Assembly (NCBI RefSeq): GCF_022354825.1
Contig: NZ_CP031168.1
Span: 4,279,501 to 4,343,500, forward strand
Length of the DNA stretch: 64,000 bases
Reading direction: 5' to 3'
Source: Paenibacillus sp. H1-7
GTDB lineage: Bacteria > Bacillota > Bacilli > Paenibacillales > NBRC-103111
Shown: one piece after another, positions 43,876-51,012 of the stretch
How the letters are laid out: each line of letters begins with the position of its first letter
Numbering within the stretch: the first letter of the stretch is position 1
The notes under the pieces: model-generated
Seen by the model: the letters and a program-made list of their open reading frames with translations, nothing else
What the model was told of the DNA's origin: nothing
Database searches by the model: none
Made by a program: the position numbers and the translations under genes

Positions 43876-44354
43876 ACTATACTCCAAATAAAGTTCTTAT
43901 CAGAGTCTTTCTTATTCCATTCTAAACGTGCATTGAGCAGCACGACACTATTTTCATTTAACATGATTTTTAAAAATTCTTTATAGTAACAAGGAACCAA
44001 CTTATTATCTGTTAATGTTTCAATTTCAACCCACCTTGGAACATGCTTCTCGGGCTCTTTAGTTATAAGTTCGCCCTGAACTTCATCGGTAACAAAGAAA
44101 AATGTTACAGCATGATCGTTGTTACCGTGGTTGATATACGAAACGACTCCTTTAAGAACAGGGCAATTTATTTTTAATCCCGTCTCCTCATCCATTTCAC
44201 GAATGCACGCTTCCTCCAGTGTTTCATGTAGCTCCGGCCCACCTCCCGGTGGGGCTAACTGTTTATAGTTGAAGTAGCTAGGGATCAGCTTTTCCATGAG
44301 AACTATATGCCCATCTCTTACTGCAACACATGCAACTCTGGTTCTTATCGACAT
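43872..44354 (-). CDS. NUDIX hydrolase (cargo gene 2, SAM-riboswitch controlled)
   Basis: About 160 residues from ATG 44354, six bases after GGGGGG; the frame extends to a TTG at 44372. The Nudix box is PPGGGPELHETLEEACIREMDEETGL, with all glutamates present. Substrate unknown. A complete S-box aptamer and terminator lie directly upstream, which is unusual for a NUDIX gene and suggests a link to methionine or SAM metabolism, for example clearing a methylated or sulfur-linked nucleotide; that is inference. Confidence 0.87.
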   Translation of the reverse strand: MSIRTRVACVAVRDGHIVLMEKLIPSYFNYKQLAPPGGGPELHETLEEACIREMDEETGLKINCPVLKGVVSYINHGNNDHAVTFFFVTDEVQGELITKEPEKHVPRWVEIETLTDNKLVPCYYKEFLKIMLNENSVVLLNARLEWNKKDSDKNFIWSIV

Positions 44355-44382
44355 TGAAATCCCCCCAGTCAAGAATATAAAA

Positions 44383-44410
44383 ATACCCCCCTATTGAAAG
44401 GGGGGGTATC
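44383..44410 (-). terminator. Riboswitch expression-platform terminator
   Basis: On the minus strand GATACCCCCC pairs with GGGGGGTATT around an 8-base loop, followed by TTTTATA. It ends about 30 bases before the NUDIX start codon. Confidence 0.85.
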
Positions 44411-44438
44411 AGTTCATGCATAAATAAACTAATGTTCC

Positions 44439-44546
44439 CTCTCATCTCTCAAGGAAATCACCTTGCAGGAATTTGCACCGTGCTTGATCAAGTCGGTTGC
44501 CGCGGTTTCATAGGGCACAGTCCCTCCACCGAACTCTGGATAAGAG
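44439..44546 (-). ncRNA. SAM-I (S-box) riboswitch
   Basis: The minus strand reads CTCTTATCCAGAG, then GAGGGA, GCCCTATGAAACC, GGCAACC, GGTGCAAATTCC and finally GAGAGATGAGAG, which are the conserved blocks of the S-box aptamer in the right order. P1 closes between 44546 and 44439 (CTCTTATC with GAGATGAGAG). The terminator at 44383-44410 completes a classical SAM-off switch. Confidence 0.92.
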
Positions 44547-44637
44547 TGTGAATATTTATCTTGTTTTCCAATTTATTCATACTAATCTAACATAGACAAG
44601 AAAATGCTGTCAACCGCATCTTCGTTGATAATTAAAC

Positions 44638-44660
44638 TAACGTACCCGTTAGCGGAGCAG
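44638..44660. repeat. Cassette repeat N
   Basis: Core TAACGTACCCGTTAGCGG, followed by a possible wide hairpin (GGAGCAG with CTGTCTGC, 44653-44690). The stop of the kinase gene is at 44722. Confidence 0.65.
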
Positions 44661-44721
44661 ATAACCGACTTAATCACTGACTGTCTGCTGGATGTTGTGA
44701 ATAAAGTCAAAGGAACTGATT

Positions 44722-45330
44722 TTAAGCAATCCCACCGAAATTACCATCAGCTTGCAGATATATTTCTTTAAATGCTTTAGGCTCCAGTTTGTTGATATAG
44801 ATCGCTTCATAAATTTGATTAGCGCATTCTGAAGATGTATTTATGTATGTATCAACCTCTATATCATATTTATCATGTTGATGAATCGTCTCAAGTTGAC
44901 GACTTGCTTTCCCTATTGTTCGATTTCCCCTGTGCGTCTCCCTTCGTTCTAACTCCTCTAATGGACAAAAAACTTTAACAAAAAATAATGGATGATCTTG
45001 TAATAGGACACAACATTTTTCCAACCAAAACTTGTTATTAAGCACATCATCGACAATAACATTCATTCCCAATTCAGAAACAACTTTAATCGTATTATAC
45101 ATCAGTTCAAGTATTGGTTTATGAAGCAGCTTTTTTCCCTGTGCTAAGTCATTTTTCATAACTTCAGGATCCAACGCTAATAAACTAACAAACATTTTTC
45201 CAACTTCATGGTTGTAATTATCAAGAGATAGGTACAGATATTTCTCCGGTAGAACAGTTATTAACTCACTTGCAAGAGTTGTCTTTCCAGCACTAGAAGT
45301 ACCGTTAAGGTAGATGATTTTCCCTTTCAT
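44722..45330 (-). CDS. P-loop kinase resembling chloramphenicol phosphotransferase
   Basis: About 202 residues from ATG 45330 (MKGKIIYLNG), with an upstream in-frame ATG at 45351. Walker A is LNGTSSAGKTTLASEL at the extreme N-terminus; the Asp/Arg lid region appears later as CPLEELERRETHRGNRTIG. The whole pattern fits the CPT-like family of the NMP-kinase fold, which phosphorylates chloramphenicol in Streptomyces venezuelae; most members are of unknown target. It is a typical resistance-like cargo gene between repeats O and N. Confidence 0.75.
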   Translation of the reverse strand: MKGKIIYLNGTSSAGKTTLASELITVLPEKYLYLSLDNYNHEVGKMFVSLLALDPEVMKNDLAQGKKLLHKPILELMYNTIKVVSELGMNVIVDDVLNNKFWLEKCCVLLQDHPLFFVKVFCPLEELERRETHRGNRTIGKASRQLETIHQHDKYDIEVDTYINTSSECANQIYEAIYINKLEPKAFKEIYLQADGNFGGIA

Positions 45331-45395
45331 ATTACAGATCACCATCCTCATTAAGATTTACATAATTATACATGTATTTACATTATTGAGCATAA

Positions 45396-45484
45396 CTGCC
45401 CTGTAGCGTCAAGCGGCTGCCAATCCATGCCTGAAGCCGTGTTTTAATTGTTTATTGAGCTATCGTGCCCGTTAGCTCAATGCA
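45396..45484. repeat. Cassette repeat O (two cores plus hairpin)
   Basis: Degenerate left core CTGCCCTGTAGCGTCAAG, hairpin CGGCT/AGCCG, right core TATCGTGCCCGTTAGCTCAA (45461-45480), about ten bases before the next stop codon (45490). Confidence 0.75.
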
Positions 45485-45489
45485 TGAAT

Positions 45490-45978
45490 CTAAATTATTA
45501 TCGGTTTATTATTATGATCAACATAAGTAATCCCCCCTGTACCTGTAGGAAAAACAAAGCATTTTTGATTTGGCTCTTTTTTAAAGGTTCCTTCTTTAGT
45601 TTTATAAGTATGGATTTGGTTTAGAATATCTTCATCAATTATATATTCCACTAAGTACTTGTCATTAAATCCTCCAATAAAACGTTTTGGTGAAACATTA
45701 CCCTCGATGTTCTCCCAATGTTTCGAGAATCTCCCGTTGCCCGATTGATCCAAATAGAGTCCAACTTCTCTATCGTTCCTAAAAGCAATAGCTGTGTATT
45801 GTTTGTACTTTACTATTTCTGCAACGTTAATGTTATTCTCACTGATAAAGCTCTTAATGAATTCATCGTTAGGTCTTACCGATACTGTATCTGGCTGGCA
45901 TCCAATAAGAATATAAGCTACAGCAAAAATTGCTAGATACATTTTTAAAGGATACACTATTACACCCCTGACTTTCAT
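45490..45978 (-). CDS. Small lipoprotein, unknown
   Basis: A 162-residue protein with a signal peptide and lipobox (AYILIGC), followed by a body of beta character (VGLYLDQSGNGRFSKHWENI, FIGGFNDKYLVEYI). No family recognised. It lies between repeats P and O as a separate unit. Confidence 0.65.
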   Translation of the reverse strand: MKVRGVIVYPLKMYLAIFAVAYILIGCQPDTVSVRPNDEFIKSFISENNINVAEIVKYKQYTAIAFRNDREVGLYLDQSGNGRFSKHWENIEGNVSPKRFIGGFNDKYLVEYIIDEDILNQIHTYKTKEGTFKKEPNQKCFVFPTGTGGITYVDHNNKPIII

Positions 45979-46019
45979 ATATATTACCCCATACTCTTTA
46001 GACGATAATTATTGTATAG

Positions 46020-46096
46020 TTGTTACCGTCACTTCACCATTAAAAAAAAGCTACCCTGGTGGTAGCTCTAAGCTATCGTACCCGTTAGCGTGAATC
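46020..46096. repeat. Cassette repeat P
   Basis: Possible left core GTTACCGTCACTTCA, hairpin AGCTACC/GGTAGCT (46049-46067), right core TATCGTACCCGTTAGCGTGAA (46074-46094), three bases from the stop codon of the next gene. Confidence 0.8.
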
Positions 46097-46097
46097 G

Positions 46098-47102
46098 TTA
46101 ATATGAGATATTGTCTGGATATTTTATTATCTCCTTGAAGACTTCTTCTAAACAATCCCAATTTTCTCCGATCCAGATCAACTCTTCTATAAAACGACTC
46201 ATAGGTCGATTCTTACTATACTTTGCATGTACCCACTTACATTCTTTGTACCACGTTAACTTGAGAGATCGCGCGATACGATCTGCCGTTAAAATGGTGC
46301 TCTCCGAATATCCATCGACGTAAGCTCTAACATTTTCCAATGGAAAACCATTCGATGTTAGTGCACAAGACAGTAATGATCTCGATATATCAAAATCAGT
46401 GTAAACGTAGCTAATCCGATCAAAATCAATAATATCAGCTATCTGGTCATCTCGAAACATTAAATTATCTATATGCATATCCCAATGCGCCCAGCCACGA
46501 CTGCACGTCCTTAGTTCACCAAGATCTATATGCTGTAAAATATCCATCTGACGTATAATAGCGTCAACATACCTGTCATGCTCAGCAAACATCGTTTCCT
46601 GCAGGTTTTTTTCGAGTCTAGTATTCATAATTTCTTTTGATTTTAATTCCCAGTTGGGCAGCTCATTGTGCGGCAAGTTTTTTTTCAACCAATTATGCAT
46701 TCGTCCCGTTGCTTTCCCGAGAGAGAATAACTGTGAAGGATTTGCTTGTCCAGCATCGATATGTTTTCCCTCGCTTGCACCCGTGATGGTGTATTCCTCA
46801 CCTGTTAATGTCACGTAAGTATACTCTCCTTTGTAGGACAGTACTGGTTGGCATGGAATATCCGCGAAATGCATCTGATCTTGGTATTTTAATGCTTGGC
46901 GTGTCCCTTCCATTGTTCGTGTATTACGTATTTTATCGTGTACTTTTACAAAGAGACCCCCTCTGTCGGAATTCATTATCCAACAAACATTCCCATAATT
47001 CCAATCTAATGGCGATACTGAATTTACTTTTATATCGAATTTTATTTTCATGTCTTGGATTATCTCGTCTTGTAGTAAATCCCGATAAACTTCTTTTTCC
47101 AT
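46098..47102 (-). CDS. Aminoglycoside phosphotransferase-family protein (APH/choline kinase fold)
   Basis: A 334-residue kinase-like protein. The catalytic Brenner motif is WAHWDMHIDNLMF (H-x-D-x3-N), followed by IADIIDFDRISYVYTDFDIS, the metal-binding DxD. The N-terminal lobe starts NSDRGGLFVKVHDKIR. Members phosphorylate aminoglycosides, homoserine, choline or other small molecules; a resistance role is possible but not shown. GGGTGGGAAG precedes ATG. It lies between repeats Q and P. Confidence 0.85.
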   Translation of the reverse strand: MEKEVYRDLLQDEIIQDMKIKFDIKVNSVSPLDWNYGNVCWIMNSDRGGLFVKVHDKIRNTRTMEGTRQALKYQDQMHFADIPCQPVLSYKGEYTYVTLTGEEYTITGASEGKHIDAGQANPSQLFSLGKATGRMHNWLKKNLPHNELPNWELKSKEIMNTRLEKNLQETMFAEHDRYVDAIIRQMDILQHIDLGELRTCSRGWAHWDMHIDNLMFRDDQIADIIDFDRISYVYTDFDISRSLLSCALTSNGFPLENVRAYVDGYSESTILTADRIARSLKLTWYKECKWVHAKYSKNRPMSRFIEELIWIGENWDCLEEVFKEIIKYPDNISY

Positions 47103-47220
47103 TTTGTCTTTCTTCCCACCCTTTCTTCCATACAGTAGTGGAGTTCAGCATAATAAAAAGAACGCTTGTTTGCTTCATTGTAACTTTAATCTCCATAAAA
47201 TGGAATCGTTTTTGCGCAAA

Positions 47221-47292
47221 CTGCCCGTTAGCATAACGACGGCAGCCGAACATTCCAGCCGGCTGACGAAGCTAACGTACCCGTTAGTTTAA
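47221..47292. repeat. Cassette repeat Q (two cores plus hairpin)
   Basis: Left core CTGCCCGTTAGCATAACG (47221-47238), hairpin CAGCCG/CGGCTG, right core TAACGTACCCGTTAGTTTAA (47273-47292). This and repeat B define the element best. Confidence 0.85.
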
Positions 47293-47343
47293 TGAATTGA
47301 AGGGCGAGATGACGATTAGATATTTGCCTAACCGGCAATAGGA

Positions 47344-47386
47344 ACAAGTTCTTGTCCAATACGGTAATCGGTACAAGTTCTTGTCC
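47344..47386. repeat. Two identical 14-bp palindromic sites
   Basis: ACAAGTTCTTGTCC occurs at 47344-47357 and 47373-47386, exactly 29 bp apart. Each holds the inverted repeat ACAAG-TT-CTTGT. They may be paired operators or recombinase sites. Confidence 0.7.
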
Positions 47387-47433
47387 TTGTATATTGTTAC
47401 ACATTATATGATGTGTTTTTTCGATCACCAAAA

Positions 47434-47518
47434 TAATAAGTTCAGCAGCAATGATCGTCCTTGGCGTTGCTGCTGTTTTTACTCAATTACAATTATCCTT
47501 ATCCGTTAGTGTTAATTG
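47434..47518. repeat. Cassette repeat R at the island edge
   Basis: Hairpin CAGCAGC/GCTGCTG (47434-47470) and core TATCCGTTAGTGTTAATTG (47500-47518), at the junction with the sugar-transporter operon. Confidence 0.65.
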
Positions 47519-47657
47519 CGCCAAATCCCCAAAGGAATGACAGTGCTGCCTTTTGAACCCAGTTGTTTTTTACAAATTCCAGCATATCTGCTTCTGGAGC
47601 GTTAGGTCCAGCATATGCGCCGTGCATTTCCTCACAAATCAACCCATGTTCTTCCAT
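47499..47657 (-). CDS. Fragment ORF ending inside repeat R (52 residues)
   Basis: An open frame starting MEEHGLICEEMHGAYAGPNA and ending WVQKAALSFLWGFGAINTNG, whose last codons and stop (47499-47501) lie in the repeat core. There is no ribosome binding site, and the frame continues upstream without a start into the permease's 3' end. It looks like the tail of a lost gene; no family recognised. Confidence 0.4.
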   Translation of the reverse strand: MEEHGLICEEMHGAYAGPNAPEADMLEFVKNNWVQKAALSFLWGFGAINTNG

Positions 47658-47671
47658 AGTATACTGGCAGG

Positions 47672-48499
47672 CTAGCCTTTTAACGAACCTGCTGTCATCT
47701 GCATAAATGATTTGTTGGCGAACAAGTAGACGATCAGGATCGGTAGGATGGACAAGCAGGCCCCCGCCATCATCAAATGCGTTTGCGAAGCGGCAGCTAA
47801 CCCATATTTCAAATTGGCGAGACCGACGGTCAGCGTCTGCAATTTGGGCTTACTCATAGTAAACACAAACGGCAGCAGGTATTCGTTCCATGCTCCGCGA
47901 AACGTGAACAGCGCGCTGACACCCAGTCCCGGCGTCAGCAGCGGAACAACAATCTTCCAGAATGTTCCTCCCCTCGAACAACCATCGATGCGCGCCGCTT
48001 CGTCCAATTCTTTGGGAATGCCGTTCATAAAGCTAAGAAGAATGAAAAAGGTTGATGCATGTGCACTGATCAGAATAAGGATGACACCCCACAGCGTATT
48101 ATGCAGTTGCAGTTTGATCATTAATTCGAACTGGGGTCTTAAGACGACAGCGCCGATTGCGACGAACATCGTAAAGGCTTGAATTCCGAAATACAGCTTC
48201 TTCCCCCGAAACTCCATCCGGTGTACAACATATGCGGCCATCGAAGATACTAACAACGTACCGATCGTAACGGTAATCGCAACAAATAAACTGTTTTTGG
48301 TGTAGGTCGAAAAATTAGCTTGCTTCCAGGCTTCCACGTAATTGCCGAATTGCCAGCTGGAGGGCAGTAAAGTCGCGCCCGTGGTTAGTTCGATGTTCGT
48401 CTTGAAAGAGCCGAAGATTGTGATGACAACCGGAAACAACGTGACTAACGTAACCAGAAGCAGAAAAACCCATAAGACGATGTTCCATACGATTCTCAT
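47672..48499 (-). CDS. Carbohydrate ABC transporter permease (MalG/LacG type)
   Basis: A 275-residue inner-membrane permease with six hydrophobic segments. The EAA loop is present as ELDEAARIDGCSRGGTFWKIVVPLLTPGL, which contacts the ATPase. It imports a sugar or oligosaccharide together with the upstream permease (13 bp away) and the binding protein. No ATPase gene is present; as in other Bacillota, a shared MsmX-like ATPase probably drives it. The operon ends abruptly at the island border. Confidence 0.92.
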   Translation of the reverse strand: MRIVWNIVLWVFLLLVTLVTLFPVVITIFGSFKTNIELTTGATLLPSSWQFGNYVEAWKQANFSTYTKNSLFVAITVTIGTLLVSSMAAYVVHRMEFRGKKLYFGIQAFTMFVAIGAVVLRPQFELMIKLQLHNTLWGVILILISAHASTFFILLSFMNGIPKELDEAARIDGCSRGGTFWKIVVPLLTPGLGVSALFTFRGAWNEYLLPFVFTMSKPKLQTLTVGLANLKYGLAAASQTHLMMAGACLSILPILIVYLFANKSFMQMTAGSLKG

Positions 48500-48512
48500 G
48501 ATGCTATCCTCC

Positions 48513-49415
48513 TCAATCGTTGCGGTTCAGCCGTTTTGAACCAAAGAAATATAGTAACGTGATCAGCCCCACAATAATCGCGGTGACGAAGGCAACGGCG
48601 CTGCCATACCCGATTTCCTGTACCTGCGAAGCCGCTCCGGTGCCTGCAGTAGGAAAAAAAAGCTTGTATACATAGAGAAACATAACCGTTGTCTTACCGA
48701 TCGGGCCTCCATCGGTCATAACCATAATGCTTTCATACCCTTTGAGTGCGTTGATAATTGCAAGCATGATAATCATTTGCAGCACCGGACCCAGCATCGG
48801 TATCGTAATATACCAGAACTGTTGCAGCTTATTCGCTCCGTCGAGAGAGGAACTCTCATAGACGTCCTCCGGGATGTTCTGAAGACCCGCAAGAAAAAGC
48901 AGCATGTAGTTGCCGACAGCCCCCCAGACAGCTACAATGATCACGGTCAGCATGGAATGATCCACGCCGAGCCAATCGATAGCTTGATGAATAACCTTGT
49001 ATTTCATCAGAAATTGATTCAGAATGCCGTTATACGAATTGAATATTGTAAAAAAGACAACGGCCATGACGGCCGTGCTTATGATCGTCGGCATAAAAAA
49101 TATCGCCCGCATCAGGTTCCTGCCCCGAATCCCCCGGTTAAGTATTACGGCTAAAAGTAGTGCCAGCGGAATCGAAATGGCCAGCTTCCCACCGGCATAA
49201 ACAAATGTATTTACGACGGAATCCCAGAAATCATGGTCCTTCATTACCCGGACAAAATTATCCAATCCAATAAACCGTTCCTGACCGTACCCTTTATAAT
49301 CGTAAAACATATACCTCATGGCCCATAAGATCGGGTAGATCCCTAGAACAGCGGTTAGAATAAAGCTGGGAAGCAAGTAACTGTAGGCAAAAGCGGCATG
49401 TTTGGCTTTATTCAA
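48513..49415 (-). CDS. Carbohydrate ABC transporter permease (MalF/LacF type)
   Basis: A 300-residue permease with six hydrophobic segments. The EAA loop is DVYESSSLDGANKLQQFWYITIPMLGPV. It pairs with the 47672-48499 permease (13 bp apart) and lies 67 bp after the binding-protein gene, so the three form one operon. It acts with a shared ATPase not encoded here. Confidence 0.92.
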   Translation of the reverse strand: MNKAKHAAFAYSYLLPSFILTAVLGIYPILWAMRYMFYDYKGYGQERFIGLDNFVRVMKDHDFWDSVVNTFVYAGGKLAISIPLALLLAVILNRGIRGRNLMRAIFFMPTIISTAVMAVVFFTIFNSYNGILNQFLMKYKVIHQAIDWLGVDHSMLTVIIVAVWGAVGNYMLLFLAGLQNIPEDVYESSSLDGANKLQQFWYITIPMLGPVLQMIIMLAIINALKGYESIMVMTDGGPIGKTTVMFLYVYKLFFPTAGTGAASQVQEIGYGSAVAFVTAIIVGLITLLYFFGSKRLNRND

Positions 49416-49482
49416 TCCATCTCAACTCCTTATTTGTATACATAAGGATGGGGCGTCGGTCATCCCCATCCTCATATAAATG

Positions 49483-50847
49483 TTATTTGACAAATTTCCC
49501 AGCTAAGTCTGAAGGTTTGAAATCCGGCATAGGCTGCACCTTGACGTCGCCTTTGGCGATAGCCGTATCCAGCGCAGCATTATAGCGCGTATTCAAATCA
49601 GTTATGATGGAGTCCAAGTCGCCTCCGCTTAGAATGTACTTGAAGAAGGCATCATCGGATTTTGTTCCTTGTACTGGCACGACAGGATAGACTGGCCAGA
49701 CACCATCATATTTGTTAGGCAGGAACCCTTCGATGCCCTTCACTTGAGGCTTGGCCGCTATCGCGCTTATCGATGGCACCATCGCAATGCCGAATCCTTT
49801 TTCCTGGTACTGTTGCAGCAAAGAATCGTTGTACATGTACTTCATAAATTTCCAGGCTGCTTCTTTATTAGCCGTTTTTGAGCTGAGTGCAAGCCATTGG
49901 CCGCCCAGGAAACCCGAGGCTCCGTTGAAGCTTCCATTGATTGATGGAACCGGTGCCGCCGCCCAATCGATTTTGGCCGGGAACTGCGATTGATATACAC
50001 CCGCTTCGGCTGAGAATGAGAGATACATCCCGATTTTACCTTGGGCGAACTGCGCACGCAGCGGATCGATATCAAGTGATTCCACACCGGGCAGCATGCT
50101 GCCATCGTCTTTAATTTGTTTGAACGCCTGGATGATCGGCTTCATGCCGCTAAAGTCGTAGCGGGCAGTCTTGAAGTCATATCCGAACCCTCCGTAGCCG
50201 CTGACCTCAGCTATGACACGGGAGGAACGGCCGAGCGCGCTGCCTGGATTCTTGAAATTTTGTGCGAATCCGTAAGCTCCAATGGCTTTGCCAGCTTCGG
50301 TAAGTTTCTTTGCATCCTCGACCAGCTCCGCCAATGTTGTCGGGGGGGTTGTAATACCCGCTTTAGCGAAAAGCTCCTTGTTGTAGATGAGGCGCATCGT
50401 CGTGCCGTAATTCGGAAGGCTGTATCTTTTTCCGTCAAAGCTGTTCAGATCTTTCATCTCCGGGAATTTGGCTTTCAAGTCGTCGGTCATGAATTCGTCG
50501 ATTGGTGCTAGGAAGCCTTTTTTATAAAACGTTTGAATCGTATTTTCTTTGACCCGTATAATATCAGGCGGTTCCGCGGTTTGGAACGATAGATCGAGCG
50601 CCTGGTCGAAATCGTCGCCCTTGACCACCAGCTCGACTTCAATGTTGTCCTGATTTGTCGTATTAAACTTATCAACCATTTCTTTAATAAAATCAGAGTC
50701 GTGACGGTCACCCGTCCAGTAAGTAATCTTCGTTTTCGCTATGGGTTTATTCCCTTGTCCTTCTCTTGGCCCGTTATCGCTGCTGCAGGCCACCAAGCTG
50801 CCCGCCATAGCCAATCCAAGCAACGCCGGAACTATACGTGTTTTCAT
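49483..50847 (-). CDS. Sugar-binding lipoprotein of the ABC importer
   Basis: A 454-residue family-1 solute-binding protein. The signal peptide ends in the lipobox GSLVAC, followed by SSDNGPREGQGN. The body has KITYWTGDRHDSDFIKEMVD and RLIYNKELFAKAGI, typical of oligosaccharide binders. It is the first gene of the transporter operon. The conserved 45-bp box (50921-50965) lies 74-118 bp upstream, the right place for activation by the adjacent response regulator. Confidence 0.92.
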   Translation of the reverse strand: MKTRIVPALLGLAMAGSLVACSSDNGPREGQGNKPIAKTKITYWTGDRHDSDFIKEMVDKFNTTNQDNIEVELVVKGDDFDQALDLSFQTAEPPDIIRVKENTIQTFYKKGFLAPIDEFMTDDLKAKFPEMKDLNSFDGKRYSLPNYGTTMRLIYNKELFAKAGITTPPTTLAELVEDAKKLTEAGKAIGAYGFAQNFKNPGSALGRSSRVIAEVSGYGGFGYDFKTARYDFSGMKPIIQAFKQIKDDGSMLPGVESLDIDPLRAQFAQGKIGMYLSFSAEAGVYQSQFPAKIDWAAAPVPSINGSFNGASGFLGGQWLALSSKTANKEAAWKFMKYMYNDSLLQQYQEKGFGIAMVPSISAIAAKPQVKGIEGFLPNKYDGVWPVYPVVPVQGTKSDDAFFKYILSGGDLDSIITDLNTRYNAALDTAIAKGDVKVQPMPDFKPSDLAGKFVK

Positions 50848-50920
50848 ATCTCATTGCCTCCCCTTTTCAATTCGTGATCTCTATGTCCTTATTTTAAACC
50901 TGAAAGCATTATTACATAAT

Positions 50921-50965
50921 GCGGTAATCCCCACATTAAGGGCAGGTTTTTTTAGCAGCTATATA
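50921..50965. promoter_or_regulatory. Conserved promoter box, copy 1 (transporter operon)
   Basis: This 45-bp segment matches 58561-58605 at 36 of 45 positions without gaps. CCACATTAAGGGCAG and AGCAGCT are identical in both. Both lie 65-120 bp before a minus-strand start codon, so it is probably the activator site for the adjacent AraC-type response regulator. Confidence 0.7.
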
Positions 50966-51012
50966 AAAACACCCCCGGTTCCTAGGAAACGAGGGCGTAA
51001 AGATGTGACGGG

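Noticed and set aside
34618..47518. True integron attC sites
   Set aside because: The cores read CCCGTTAG in direct orientation on both sides; attC needs inverted RYYYAAC...GTTRRRY boxes, and no IntI-type integrase is in the window.
34618..47518. The repeats being simple intrinsic terminators
   Set aside because: Most hairpins lack a T tract on either strand, and the conserved part is the CCCGTTAG core, not the stem.
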